The notes beneath the pieces are model-generated. The model was not told where the DNA came from and ran no database searches. It worked only from the letters and a program-made list of their open reading frames with translations. A stretch of 64,000 nucleotides of DNA from Streptomyces smyrnaeus (GTDB lineage: Bacteria > Actinomycetota > Actinomycetes > Streptomycetales > Streptomycetaceae): NCBI RefSeq assembly GCF_017676345.1, contig NZ_JAFFZM010000006.1:287516-351515 (forward strand), read 5' to 3'. This document shows, piece by piece, positions 1 to 7,911 of this stretch. The translations under genes were made by a program, and so were the position numbers. Positions within the stretch are counted from its first letter, which is position 1, and every line of letters starts with the position of its first letter.

Positions 1-123
1 CTCACCCTCGTGGCCGTACGGTAAGGCTGGGCGTCGCCGTCCGAGGTTGCGCGACTACGCGGTGATGTCCCTTCACCCCCAAGAGACCCGGCTTCCGGGC
101 CCGGGTCGCGAGAGGAGAAACCC

Positions 124-516
124 ATGTCGCTCGACGTCCCACCTGCGCTGTTGGAACAGGCAGAGCGTGGCGAGGTGGATGAGGCGGCGTTCGTCGACTG
201 CGTCCGCACCTCTCTCCCGTACGCCTGGGAGATGGTCAGTTCGCTCGTCGCGCAGTTGAAGGTGGACGGCGGGGAGTTCGCCGACAACCAGACGCCGCCG
301 CCGGATGAGCAGCGCCGGGGGCAATTGCTCCGTGCAATGGCCAGCGACGCCATCCGGGGTGCGCTGGAGCGTCACTTCGGTGTGCGGCTCGCTTTCCAGA
401 ACTGTCACCGGGTCGCTGTCTTCCCGCTGGACCCGTCGGTGGACGACCGGCTCGCCCGCTTCACTTCCATACGCGGTCAGCTCCTCAACCAGTCCCCCGA
501 GCTGCGCGACTGCTGA
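124..516 (+). CDS. Small hypothetical protein (SCO5389-like)
   Basis: A 130-residue, probably cytosolic protein with no signal peptide or membrane segment. ATG start preceded by GAGGAG at 112-117 with 6-base spacing, which fixes the start. It is acidic and largely helical in appearance, with isolated cysteines at 26, 94 and 130 that do not form a metal-binding pattern. I recall a conserved Streptomyces family named after S. coelicolor SCO5389 that looks like this, but I know no function. The gene stands alone and is convergent with the oxidoreductase gene, separated by a strong hairpin. Confidence 0.8.
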   Translation: MSLDVPPALLEQAERGEVDEAAFVDCVRTSLPYAWEMVSSLVAQLKVDGGEFADNQTPPPDEQRRGQLLRAMASDAIRGALERHFGVRLAFQNCHRVAVFPLDPSVDDRLARFTSIRGQLLNQSPELRDC

Positions 517-545
517 GCCCCACCCACGGCGGACGGGGCCCTGAG

Positions 546-581
546 GCGGTTGCGGCGGTGGAGTGTCGTCGCCGCAACCGC
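546..581. terminator. Bidirectional hairpin terminator between convergent genes
   Basis: Perfect 12-bp inverted repeat (546-557 with 570-581, arm GCGGTTGCGGCG) around a 12-base loop, followed by TTCTC on the plus side. It sits 29 bases after the small hypothetical gene and about 130 bases past the stop of the minus-strand oxidoreductase. Confidence 0.7.
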
Positions 582-712
582 TTCTCGGCATGCCACCACG
601 CGGGCGCCGCCCGCCGAGTGGGATCGCCCGCGGCAAGCGCCGCCTGCAACGTTTTTCAGCCTTTGCGACGCCGTCGGCTCGGGCCCGGGTCGCGGACCTG
701 TCCGGCCTGCTC

Positions 713-1795
713 TCAGCCGAGCAGCGGCAGCACCTCACCGGCCAGCCGATGGACGTTGCGCAGCGTGGCGTCCCGGTCGCCGGTGCCCTCCACCAGCAGC
801 GCGAACCGCTCGATGCCGGTGCGCTCCGCCGTCGCCGCGAGCCGTTCCGCGCACAACCGGGGCGTCCCCACCGGATGGAGCTCGCACAGCAGCTCCGTGT
901 AGCCGTTGGGGTCCCGCATCGGGCGCGGCCGGCCGTCGACGGTCACATGCTGGCCCAGCCCTTCGCGCAGCCAGCCGGGCATGGTTTTCGTCAGCAGCCG
1001 CCGTGCCTCCTCGAACGAGTCGCCGACCTGCACCACACCGGCCGACACATGCCGTCCCGCGGCCGCCTCCACCACCTCGGGCGGGTGGCCCGCCTCCAGC
1101 GCCGTACGCCGCCACAGGCGGGTCATGTCGGCCTTGTCCTCGTCCCCGCAGTGCATGCCCAGCAGCATGGGCAGCAGCCGCTCGGCAGCCAGCCGCACGG
1201 TCCCCGGCGAGGTGCAGGCGACGACCACACCGGGGCCGGCCCCCGGGCCGCCGTCCGCGCCCCTGGCCGGCCCGTCCGCGGCGAACCCGGCGTCAGGGCC
1301 CGCGGCGTCCGGGCGGGGGACCACCTGGACCTCACGGAAGCGGTACCGCTCGCCGTCCGCGCCCACCCTCGGCTCGCGCAGCCAGCGCAGCAGCAGGTCC
1401 AGTGCCTCCGGGAAGCCCTCCTCGAACGCCTTCAGGCCGCCGCCGAACACCTCCAGATCCACCCAGGGGCCGCCGCGTCCGACGCCGAGCGTGAAGCGCC
1501 CCTGGGAAAGCAGATGGAGCAGTGCCGTCTGCTCGCCGAGCGTGACCGGATGCGCGTTGGGCAGCACACTGACGGCCGTGCCGACGCCGATGTGCCGGGT
1601 ACGCCCCAGCAGCAGCGCCGCGAGTGTGACCGCCGAGGGGCACACTCCGTAGGACACGAAGTGGTGTTCGGCCAGCCAGACATCGGCCAGCCCCGCCTCC
1701 TCCGCGGCCTCAGCGGTGCTCACCGCCCGCTCCAGCGCCTCACCCTGCCCCTGGCCCGGGAACTGTGCTCCCAGGACAAAAGCTCCAACTCGCAT
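713..1795 (-). CDS. Luciferase-like (LLM class) flavin-dependent oxidoreductase
   Basis: 360-residue cytosolic TIM-barrel monooxygenase of the bacterial luciferase superfamily, expected to use FMN or F420. The N-terminus MRVGAFVLGAQFPGQGQGE forms the first strand. Typical family segments follow: AEEAGLADVWLAEHHF at about residues 34-49, the RTRHIGVGTAV strand, LGEQTALLHLLSQGRFTLGVGRG, and a late TVRLAAERL-type helix. The ATG at 1795 is chosen because the barrel starts there; the open frame extends about 120 residues upstream but that part is low-complexity GC-rich sequence without family similarity. Substrate is unknown. Monocistronic as far as the sequence shows. Confidence 0.85.
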   Translation of the reverse strand: MRVGAFVLGAQFPGQGQGEALERAVSTAEAAEEAGLADVWLAEHHFVSYGVCPSAVTLAALLLGRTRHIGVGTAVSVLPNAHPVTLGEQTALLHLLSQGRFTLGVGRGGPWVDLEVFGGGLKAFEEGFPEALDLLLRWLREPRVGADGERYRFREVQVVPRPDAAGPDAGFAADGPARGADGGPGAGPGVVVACTSPGTVRLAAERLLPMLLGMHCGDEDKADMTRLWRRTALEAGHPPEVVEAAAGRHVSAGVVQVGDSFEEARRLLTKTMPGWLREGLGQHVTVDGRPRPMRDPNGYTELLCELHPVGTPRLCAERLAATAERTGIERFALLVEGTGDRDATLRNVHRLAGEVLPLLG

Positions 1796-2105
1796 TCCCC
1801 ACCGCCCTCGTGACTGCCCGCGGCCGTCCGGCCCGGCCCGGGCTGGGCGTTCCGGAAGGCCGGACACCCTACCCGGCACTAACGCCGGACATGTGCCGAA
1901 GGCACGGCCTGACAGGCCATTCATCAGATGAACGCCGATCGGCCGTCGCCTGTGGACAGCCGCGAGCGGTCGTCGGCCACCTGCGTAGGCTGGAACGCGT
2001 ACGGCCGCCGCGCCGCACGCACCCCGAGGCGTCACTCGCGCTGCCGGGCGGTGCTGCGGGCGGCCGTCGGCCCGTCCACCGCCGTCGACCCTCCGAGGTG
2101 CCCAC
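1796..2105. other. 310-base divergent intergenic region
   Basis: No gene seen. It must hold the promoters of both the oxidoreductase (minus) and the small Cys/His gene (plus). A short palindrome TTCAT-CAG-ATGAA lies at 1920-1932 and a GTGCC-GAA-GGCAC hairpin at 1893-1905. A TAGGCT at 1986-1991 could be a -10 for the plus-strand gene, but no convincing -35 is paired with it. Confidence 0.4.
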
Positions 2106-2468
2106 GTGTCCCCGCGTCGTAACCGCTCCCGCAGCGGCGCAGTCAACTCGGCCAAGGCCGCCCGCACCGGCTCCGGGGTGCGGCGCGGTGGTGAGGAGCG
2201 CAGCGAGCGGGAGCGCTACGGCCTGGAGCGCACCGAGGACTGGCGGGGCGAGGAGTGGGCGGTCCGCCAGATAAGCGGCGGCGCGGCGGTCAAGCACTAC
2301 CGGTGCCCCGGCTGTGACCAGGAGATTCCCCCCGGTGTTCCGCACGTCGTCGCCTGGCCGCTGGAGGGCGATGTGGCCGACCGTCGGCACTGGCACCGCG
2401 CCTGCTGGAACGCACGGGACCGCCGGAGTGCCAGACTCCAGCGGTCCCGTAACGCGCCGCGCTATTGA
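2106..2468 (+). CDS. Small basic protein with CxxC/HxxC zinc-finger-like motif
   Basis: 120 residues, GTG start with GAGG at 2095-2098, 7 bases upstream. The N-terminal 60 residues are Arg/Ser-rich and probably disordered. The C-terminal part carries C67-x2-C70, H80 and H95/H97-x2-C100, a spacing like a treble-clef or zinc-ribbon finger, and ends in another Arg-rich tail. Some streptomycete genomes label homologues 'ATP/GTP-binding protein', but I see no P-loop. Nucleic-acid or protein binding through zinc is an inference from the motif and the charge. It is convergent with the ABC permease gene. Confidence 0.75.
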   Translation: MSPRRNRSRSGAVNSAKAARTGSGVRRGGEERSERERYGLERTEDWRGEEWAVRQISGGAAVKHYRCPGCDQEIPPGVPHVVAWPLEGDVADRRHWHRACWNARDRRSARLQRSRNAPRY

Positions 2469-2512
2469 GGGTCGGGCCGGTCGGCCGCCGCCCCGTGCGG
2501 TGATGCCCGCCG

Positions 2513-3421
2513 CTACACGTCGCGCTTGTGCAGCAGGGCGTAGGCCACCCCGAGGATGATCAGCGTGACGACGGCCAGGCCACCGAGCAGCGGCCAGCCC
2601 GTGGCGTCCTGGTCCTCGGTCATGGGGATGCGGTAGAGGGAGGCGAGCCCGTTGAGCGGGGAGTACTCCAACAGGAAGTCGCGGACGTCCTTCAGGGCCT
2701 CGCCCGCCATGAACAGCGCCATCACCAGCGGCAGCAGGACGACGCCCATCATGGTGGTGATCGCGCCCGCCGAGTGCCGCAGCAGTGCGCCGACCGCCAG
2801 CGACAGCAGCCCGAGCAGGGCCACATACAGCCCGGCGCCGACGGTGGCGCCCAGCCACTCGCCGCCGGAGGCGACCAGCTTCCCTCCTTCGAAGGACCCG
2901 CCGAAGTTGCTGTCGCTCACGTACGAGGGACGCGTCTGGTCGCTCAGCAGCGCGGAGTTGATCAGCGCGGTGAGGGTGCAGGCCAGCGTCGTCATCACGA
3001 ACGCCAGCACGAAGAAGACCACGGCCTTGGCCAGCAGCACCCGTCCCCGCTGCGGGCAGGCGGTGAGGGTGGTGCGGATCATGCCGGTGCCGTACTCGGA
3101 GGTGACCACCAGTACACCGAGGGTGATCACGCAGAGCTGGCCCAGCATGAGCCCGAACAGGCCGCTGGAGAGCAGCGGCATCCCGGTGTAGTCGTCACCG
3201 CTCAGCGCCATGGCGGTCAGCAGGCCGATACCGACGACGAGTACGAACATCACGCTGAGCGTCCACACCGTGGAGCGAACGGTGCGGATCTTGGTCCACT
3301 CCGAGACGAGCGCGTGACCGAGGTGGGTACGCGCCATCGGAATGGGCGAGTTGTAGGGGGCGATGCCGTTCGGCCAGTTCGCCTGCCCAGCCGCCTGGCC
3401 CTCGTACTGCTGGGTGCTCAT
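2513..3421 (-). CDS. ABC-2 type exporter permease (cassette A)
   Basis: 302-residue integral membrane protein of the ABC-2 (Nat-type) permease family. A 40-residue cytosolic Gln/Pro-rich leader ends in the conserved SEWTKIRTVRSTVWTL segment found at the start of this family, followed by about six hydrophobic segments and a basic C-terminus (LLHKRDV). The ATG at 3421 shares one base with the stop of the upstream ATPase gene (TGATG), indicating translational coupling, and sets the start. It pairs with the ATPase encoded at 3421-4617 as a half-type exporter. Substrate unknown. It is homologous to the second permease at 4754-5524, including SEYGTGMIR versus SAEYSTGMIR. Confidence 0.88.
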   Translation of the reverse strand: MSTQQYEGQAAGQANWPNGIAPYNSPIPMARTHLGHALVSEWTKIRTVRSTVWTLSVMFVLVVGIGLLTAMALSGDDYTGMPLLSSGLFGLMLGQLCVITLGVLVVTSEYGTGMIRTTLTACPQRGRVLLAKAVVFFVLAFVMTTLACTLTALINSALLSDQTRPSYVSDSNFGGSFEGGKLVASGGEWLGATVGAGLYVALLGLLSLAVGALLRHSAGAITTMMGVVLLPLVMALFMAGEALKDVRDFLLEYSPLNGLASLYRIPMTEDQDATGWPLLGGLAVVTLIILGVAYALLHKRDV

Positions 3422-4617
3422 CAGGCGTCCTCGCCTTCGTTCTTGGTGGTGCTGCTCGTGCTGCTGCCGGCGGCGCCGGCCGGGGGCTGCTGCGCACGCA
3501 TCTGGAGCGTGCCGCCCTCCGGAGCGCCCGGCTGCGGTGCCTGCTGCGGTACCGGCTGCTGGGCCACGTACGGGTTGCCCTGCGGGGCCGGCGGCATCTG
3601 CGCAGCCGCCCCCGGTACCGGCGCCGCCTGCGGCGGTACCGTGCCGGGCACCGCCATTCCCGGGGCCCCGGCGGGCTGTTGCAGCCCCGCGCGCATGTCG
3701 GTCGTCGAGCGGTAGTCCACCGAGCCCTGGGTGAGCCTCATATACGCCTCTTCGAGGGAGGCCTGATGCGGCGACAGTTCCCACAGCCGGACGTCCGCGC
3801 TGTGCGCCAGGTCGCTGATGCGCGGCAGCGGCAGCCCGGTGACGCGCAGGGCGCCGTCGTTCTCGGGCTGCGCCTGGCCGCCCGCCTCCTGCAGCGCCAC
3901 GATCAGCTTCTCGCGCTGCTCCGGCTCGGTGTCCGGGGTGCGCACCCGGGCGAACCCGACGGAGTTGCGCTCGATGAACTCCTGCACGGACATGTCGGCC
4001 ATCAACTGACCGCGTCCGATGACGATGAGGTGGTCGGCGGTCTGTGCCATTTCGCTCATCAGATGGCTGGAGACGAAGACCGTGCGGCCCTCGCTCGCCA
4101 GTCGCCGCATCAGGTTGCGGACCCACAGGATGCCCTCCGGGTCGAGGCCGTTGACCGGCTCGTCGAAGAGCAGCACCTGAGGGTCGCCGAGCAGCGCGGC
4201 CGCGATCCCCAGGCGCTGGCCCATGCCGAGCGAGAAGCCCTTGGAGCGCTTCTTGCCGACCTCCTGGAGGCCCACGACGCCCAGCACCTCATCGACCCTG
4301 CGGGCCGGAATGCCGGACAGCTGGGCGAGGGAGAGCAGATGGTTGCGTGCGCTGCGACCGCCGTGCACGGCCTTCGCGTCGAGGAGCGCACCGACCTGGC
4401 GGGGTGCGTTGGGCAGGCCGCGGAAAGCGTGGCCGCCCACGGTCACCCGGCCGGACGTCGGCGTGTCCAGCCCCAGGATCATGCGCATCGTGGTCGATTT
4501 CCCGGAGCCGTTGGGCCCCAGAAACCCGGTCACGGCCCCCGGCCGCACCTGGAAGGACAGGTTGTACACGGCCGTCTTGGCGCCGTAGCGCTTCGTCAGG
4601 CCGTACGCCTCGATCAT
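3421..4617 (-). CDS. ABC transporter ATPase with Pro/Gln-rich tail (cassette A)
   Basis: 398-residue cytosolic ATPase. Walker A GPNGSGKST is at 34-42, the ABC signature is SLGMGQR near 129-135, Walker B LLFDEP near 149-154, and the switch histidine H185 lies in FVSSHLMSEM. About 300 residues hold the nucleotide-binding and accessory domains; the last 100 are Pro/Gln/Ala/Gly-rich and end in a charged stretch, unlike a standard ABC ATPase. The ATG at 4617 begins the first strand (MIEAYGLTKRYG) with AAGGG upstream; an in-frame ATG 15 codons earlier is less likely. First gene of the cassette, overlapping its permease by one base. Confidence 0.88.
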   Translation of the reverse strand: MIEAYGLTKRYGAKTAVYNLSFQVRPGAVTGFLGPNGSGKSTTMRMILGLDTPTSGRVTVGGHAFRGLPNAPRQVGALLDAKAVHGGRSARNHLLSLAQLSGIPARRVDEVLGVVGLQEVGKKRSKGFSLGMGQRLGIAAALLGDPQVLLFDEPVNGLDPEGILWVRNLMRRLASEGRTVFVSSHLMSEMAQTADHLIVIGRGQLMADMSVQEFIERNSVGFARVRTPDTEPEQREKLIVALQEAGGQAQPENDGALRVTGLPLPRISDLAHSADVRLWELSPHQASLEEAYMRLTQGSVDYRSTTDMRAGLQQPAGAPGMAVPGTVPPQAAPVPGAAAQMPPAPQGNPYVAQQPVPQQAPQPGAPEGGTLQMRAQQPPAGAAGSSTSSTTKNEGEDA

Positions 4618-4699
4618 CCTTTGCCCTTGGACGCAGTTCGGGGCTCGATCGCCCCCGGACATGGCCTAGGAGGCTACGGGGCCCCGAATCGGTTCCATC

Positions 4700-4726
4700 A
4701 GGCGGCCCCCCTGAGGGGGGCCGCCT
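4700..4726 (-). terminator. Hairpin terminator after ABC cassette B
   Basis: Perfect 12-bp inverted repeat (arm 4700-4711 AGGCGGCCCCCC, loop TGA 4712-4714, arm 4715-4726). It lies 27 bases past the stop of the cassette B permease and before the cassette A ATPase start, so the two cassettes are probably separate transcription units. No U-run on the minus strand, which is usual in Streptomyces. Confidence 0.7.
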
Positions 4727-4753
4727 TCTTGGGCAATCGTGGGTAAGTGCGGC

Positions 4754-5524
4754 TCAGGCGTCCCGCTTCTTGAGCACGATGAAGCCCGCCACCAGTGCGG
4801 CCGCCGTCCACGCCACCATGATCAACAGCCCCTCCCAGGGGCCGTACGGGCGGTCCAGCGTCTCCGGCACCACGGCCATCACCGTCGTGCCCGCCTGGTC
4901 CGGAAGGTACTGGCCGACCTTCTTGGTGGCCTCCACATTGCCGAGGATGTTGGAGATCAGGAAGAAGAACGGCATCAGGATCGCGAACGCCAGCAGCGGA
5001 CTGCGCAGGACGAAGGTGATCCCGACGGCGAACATGGCGATCAGCGCCATGTACAGGCCGCCGCCGACAACGGCGCGCAGCACCCCCGGGTCGCCGATGC
5101 CCACCCCGTGCGAGCCCAGCAGGGCCTGGCCCAGGAAGAACGCGCAGAAGCTGGTGAGCATGCCGACGACCAGCACCAGGACGCCCGCGATCAGCACCTT
5201 GCACCACAGGAACGTGCCCCGCTGCGGCACCGCGGCCAGTGAGTTGCGGATCATGCCGGTGCTGTACTCGGCCGACACGATGAGCACGCCGAACGCGATC
5301 ATCGCCAGCTGCCCGAGGCCCATACCGGCGAAGCTGGTGTAGGTGGCGTCGAAGGTGAGCCGGTCCCCGGTGGACATGTCGTCGAACGTGGAGGCGGTCA
5401 CCGCGCAGATCAGCGCGCCCAGACCGACGGAGACGATCAGCGCCGTGGCGAGTGTCCAGACGGTGGAGTGTACGGAGCGGACCTTCGTCCACTCGGACTT
5501 GAGTACCCGGGTGGTGTGGTTCAT
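4754..5524 (-). CDS. ABC-2 type exporter permease (cassette B)
   Basis: 256-residue membrane protein of the same ABC-2 family as the cassette A permease. It starts MNHTTRVLKSEWTKVRSVHSTVW, then shows about six hydrophobic segments and ends FIVLKKRDA, mirroring the HKRDV end of its neighbour. It lacks the 40-residue leader of the cassette A protein. The ATG at 5524 lies 2 bases after the stop of the ATPase gene; a TTG at 5530 would overlap that stop and is less likely. With the upstream ATPase it should form an exporter of unknown substrate. Confidence 0.87.
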   Translation of the reverse strand: MNHTTRVLKSEWTKVRSVHSTVWTLATALIVSVGLGALICAVTASTFDDMSTGDRLTFDATYTSFAGMGLGQLAMIAFGVLIVSAEYSTGMIRNSLAAVPQRGTFLWCKVLIAGVLVLVVGMLTSFCAFFLGQALLGSHGVGIGDPGVLRAVVGGGLYMALIAMFAVGITFVLRSPLLAFAILMPFFFLISNILGNVEATKKVGQYLPDQAGTTVMAVVPETLDRPYGPWEGLLIMVAWTAAALVAGFIVLKKRDA

Positions 5525-5526
5525 TC

Positions 5527-6561
5527 TCAACGCCCCCTCTTCCAGTCCTCGCCCCAGGCGGGGGGTGCCTGCCCCGGCTGCGGCGGTGGCGCTGCGCCGC
5601 CCGGCGGTGGAGCGGCACCCGGGGGCGTCTGCGGCAGCTGCGTGCCGTCGGCACCGGGCGCGTAGGCGTGGTACTCGACGCTCTGGGCCGTCAGCCGCAT
5701 GAACGCCTCCTCCAGTGAGGCCCGCTGGGTGCTCAGCTCGTGCAGCACCACCCCGTTCGCGGCGGCGAGCTCGCCGATCCGCGGCGCTTCCCCGCCGTCC
5801 ACCTCCAAGGCGCCGTCCCCGCCGGTGACCGGCCTGAGACCGGCCTCGACGAGCACGTCCCGCATCCGCTCCGGCTCAGGGGTGCGGACCCGCACGTGCG
5901 TGCGGGAGTTCTCCGCGATGAACTGCGACATCGAGGTGTCCGCCAGCAGCTTGCCCTGGCCGATGACGACCAGGTGCTCGGCGGTCTGTGCCATTTCGCT
6001 CATCAGATGGCTGGAGACGAAGACCGTGCGGCCCTCCCGGGCCAGCTGCTGCATCAGATTGCGGATCCAGTGGATGCCCTCCGGATCGAGGCCGTTGACC
6101 GGCTCGTCGAACATCAGGATGCGCGGGTCGCCCAACAGCGCGGCTGCGATCCCGAGCCGCTGCCCCATGCCGAGCGAGAAGCCCTTGGGCCGCTTGCGGG
6201 CCACCTCCTGCAGGCCCACCATCTCCAGCACCTCGCCCACCCGGCGCTCGGGGATGCCGTTGGACTGCGCCAGGCACAGCAGGTGGTCGTAAGCTCTGCG
6301 GCCGCCGTGGACGCCCTTGGCCTCCAGCAGCGCACCGATACTGTTGAGCGGTTCTCGCAGCTCCCCGTAGTGCTTGCCCTCGATACGCACATCGCCCCGG
6401 GTCGGGGCGTCGAGGCCGAGCACCATCCGCATGGTCGTCGACTTGCCCGCGCCGTTCGGGCCCAGGAAGCCGGTGACCGTACCCGGACGTACGGTGAAGC
6501 TGAGACCGTCGACAGCGAGCTTGTCGCCGTACCGCTTGGTGAGGTCTTCCAGCTCGATCAT
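5527..6561 (-). CDS. ABC transporter ATPase (cassette B)
   Basis: 344-residue ATPase with Walker A GPNGAGKST at 34-42, signature SLGMGQR at about 129-135, Walker B LMFDEP at about 149-154 and H185. It is co-linear without gaps with the cassette A ATPase over the first 190 residues and mostly identical there, showing a local duplication. The C-terminal 40 residues are again Pro/Gly-rich (PPGAAPPPGG) but the tail is shorter than in cassette A. ATG start at the first strand (MIELEDLTKRYG). Divergence between the copies is highest in the tails and permeases, so substrates may differ. Confidence 0.9.
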   Translation of the reverse strand: MIELEDLTKRYGDKLAVDGLSFTVRPGTVTGFLGPNGAGKSTTMRMVLGLDAPTRGDVRIEGKHYGELREPLNSIGALLEAKGVHGGRRAYDHLLCLAQSNGIPERRVGEVLEMVGLQEVARKRPKGFSLGMGQRLGIAAALLGDPRILMFDEPVNGLDPEGIHWIRNLMQQLAREGRTVFVSSHLMSEMAQTAEHLVVIGQGKLLADTSMSQFIAENSRTHVRVRTPEPERMRDVLVEAGLRPVTGGDGALEVDGGEAPRIGELAAANGVVLHELSTQRASLEEAFMRLTAQSVEYHAYAPGADGTQLPQTPPGAAPPPGGAAPPPQPGQAPPAWGEDWKRGR

Positions 6562-6631
6562 TCTTCGACGCTAAGGGCCTGCCCGCGCACTCGCCACTTG
6601 TGCGCATTATCCGCACATCACCCGCACATGC

Positions 6632-6665
6632 GAAACGGGCCGCACCGTGTGGTGCGGCCCGTTTC
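6632..6665 (-). terminator. Hairpin terminator after filP
   Basis: Perfect 15-bp inverted repeat GAAACGGGCCGCACC (6632-6646) and its complement (6651-6665) around loop GTGT, about 170 bases past the filP stop. It separates filP from the ABC cassette B promoter. Confidence 0.75.
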
Positions 6666-6835
6666 ATGTGCGCCATCACTTTCCGCCGCAGCGGTGGCCA
6701 ACTCCCATGGCCTGTCCGGCGGTGCCGAGCGAACCCGGGGGTTGCGCCGGGCACGGCACCGCCGGTCTGCGCCGTGGAGCGCCTCGCCGTCGCGGCGGCA
6801 AGGGAGCTGGGCCTGGGGAATGCCCCGCGCAGCGG

Positions 6836-7786
6836 TCAGCGGGACTGCTGGGCCGGCACGGAGCGGCCGGCGGCCTCCTCGTCCGCGACCTCCTCGCCGG
6901 GCTGGCCCGCGGCCGCCACGGCGGCGCCGGTCAGCGTGGCCAGCATCTCGCGCACGTTGGTGAGCTGTGCGTTGATGCTGTCGCGGCGGTTGGTGAGCGC
7001 TGCCAGCTCGCGCTCGGACTCGCTGCGCACCCGGTCGGCCTTCGCGTTGGCGTCGGCGACGATGTCCTCGGCCTGGCGCTGGGCGGTCTCGACGGTCTGG
7101 CGGGCGCGGCGCTCCGCGTCCGTGCGCAGCTTCTCGGCCTCCAGGCGCAGCTGCTCGGCGCGGTGCTCGATCTCGGCGAGCCGCTTCTCGGCCTTCGCCT
7201 GACGGGAGGCCAGGTCGCGCTCGGACTGCTCGCGCCGCTTGGCGAGGTTGGTCTCGAAGTCGGCCGCGGCCTGAGCCGCCTTGGCGCGGGTGTCCTCGAA
7301 GAGGGTGTCGGCCTCCTCGCGCTTGGACTGGGCGTCCTTCTCCGCCTCGCTGCGCAGCGAAGCGGCCTCGCTCTTCGCCTTGTCGACGATGCGGGAGCCC
7401 TCTTCCTCGGCCTTCGCCTTGCGCTCGGCGGCGAACGCCTCGGCGTCGTTGCGCACCTGCTGCGCCGCGCCCTCGGCGAGCTCGCGGTGCTGCTCGGCGG
7501 CGCGACGGGCCTCCTCGCGCAGGTCCTTGGCCTCTTCCTCCGCGAGACGGAGGATCTTCTCGACTCGGGCGCCCAGCCCGGCGTACGACGGCTCGGCGTC
7601 ATTGACCTGAGCCTGGGCATTCTGCGTTTCGAGGTGCAGTTCCTCGATGCGCTTTTCCAGAGAGGTGATACGGGCCAGGGCGCTGTCACGGTCGGCGACG
7701 AGCTTCGTGATGCGGTCGTCCACCTGCCCGCGGTCGTAGCCACGCCGCACGAGCTCGAAGCCGAAGGGGGAGGAAGTGTCGCTCAT
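6836..7786 (-). CDS. filP: Intermediate-filament-like coiled-coil protein FilP
   Basis: 316-residue cytosolic coiled-coil protein. After a short head containing LVRRGYDRGQVDDRI (residues about 12-26), residues 27-270 are almost uninterrupted heptad/hendecad coiled coil rich in Ala, Glu, Arg and Lys; the end is a short Ala/Glu-rich tail. In S. coelicolor FilP forms filament networks near hyphal tips, gives stiffness and interacts with DivIVA. Identification rests on composition, length, the head sequence and adjacency to scy, the hallmark gene pair. The ATG at 7786 follows GGGGGAGGAAGTGTCG. A 125-base gap after scy allows an own promoter. Confidence 0.93.
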   Translation of the reverse strand: MSDTSSPFGFELVRRGYDRGQVDDRITKLVADRDSALARITSLEKRIEELHLETQNAQAQVNDAEPSYAGLGARVEKILRLAEEEAKDLREEARRAAEQHRELAEGAAQQVRNDAEAFAAERKAKAEEEGSRIVDKAKSEAASLRSEAEKDAQSKREEADTLFEDTRAKAAQAAADFETNLAKRREQSERDLASRQAKAEKRLAEIEHRAEQLRLEAEKLRTDAERRARQTVETAQRQAEDIVADANAKADRVRSESERELAALTNRRDSINAQLTNVREMLATLTGAAVAAAGQPGEEVADEEAAGRSVPAQQSR

Positions 7787-7911
7787 GGGGTTCCTGTCGA
7801 GTCAGACGGGTTATCAGACGGGGGAGTGATAGAGGGAATCCTAGGGGCCGAAGCGGCGTGTCATCGAGCTTATGCGGGTTTGATCTGGAGAATGTGCCCT
7901 CATTCGAGTGG

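Noticed and set aside
3422..4126. Extension of the cassette A permease into the ATPase gene
   Set aside because: It is out of frame with the ATPase and Arg/Gly-rich; the TGATG junction at 3421 gives the real start.
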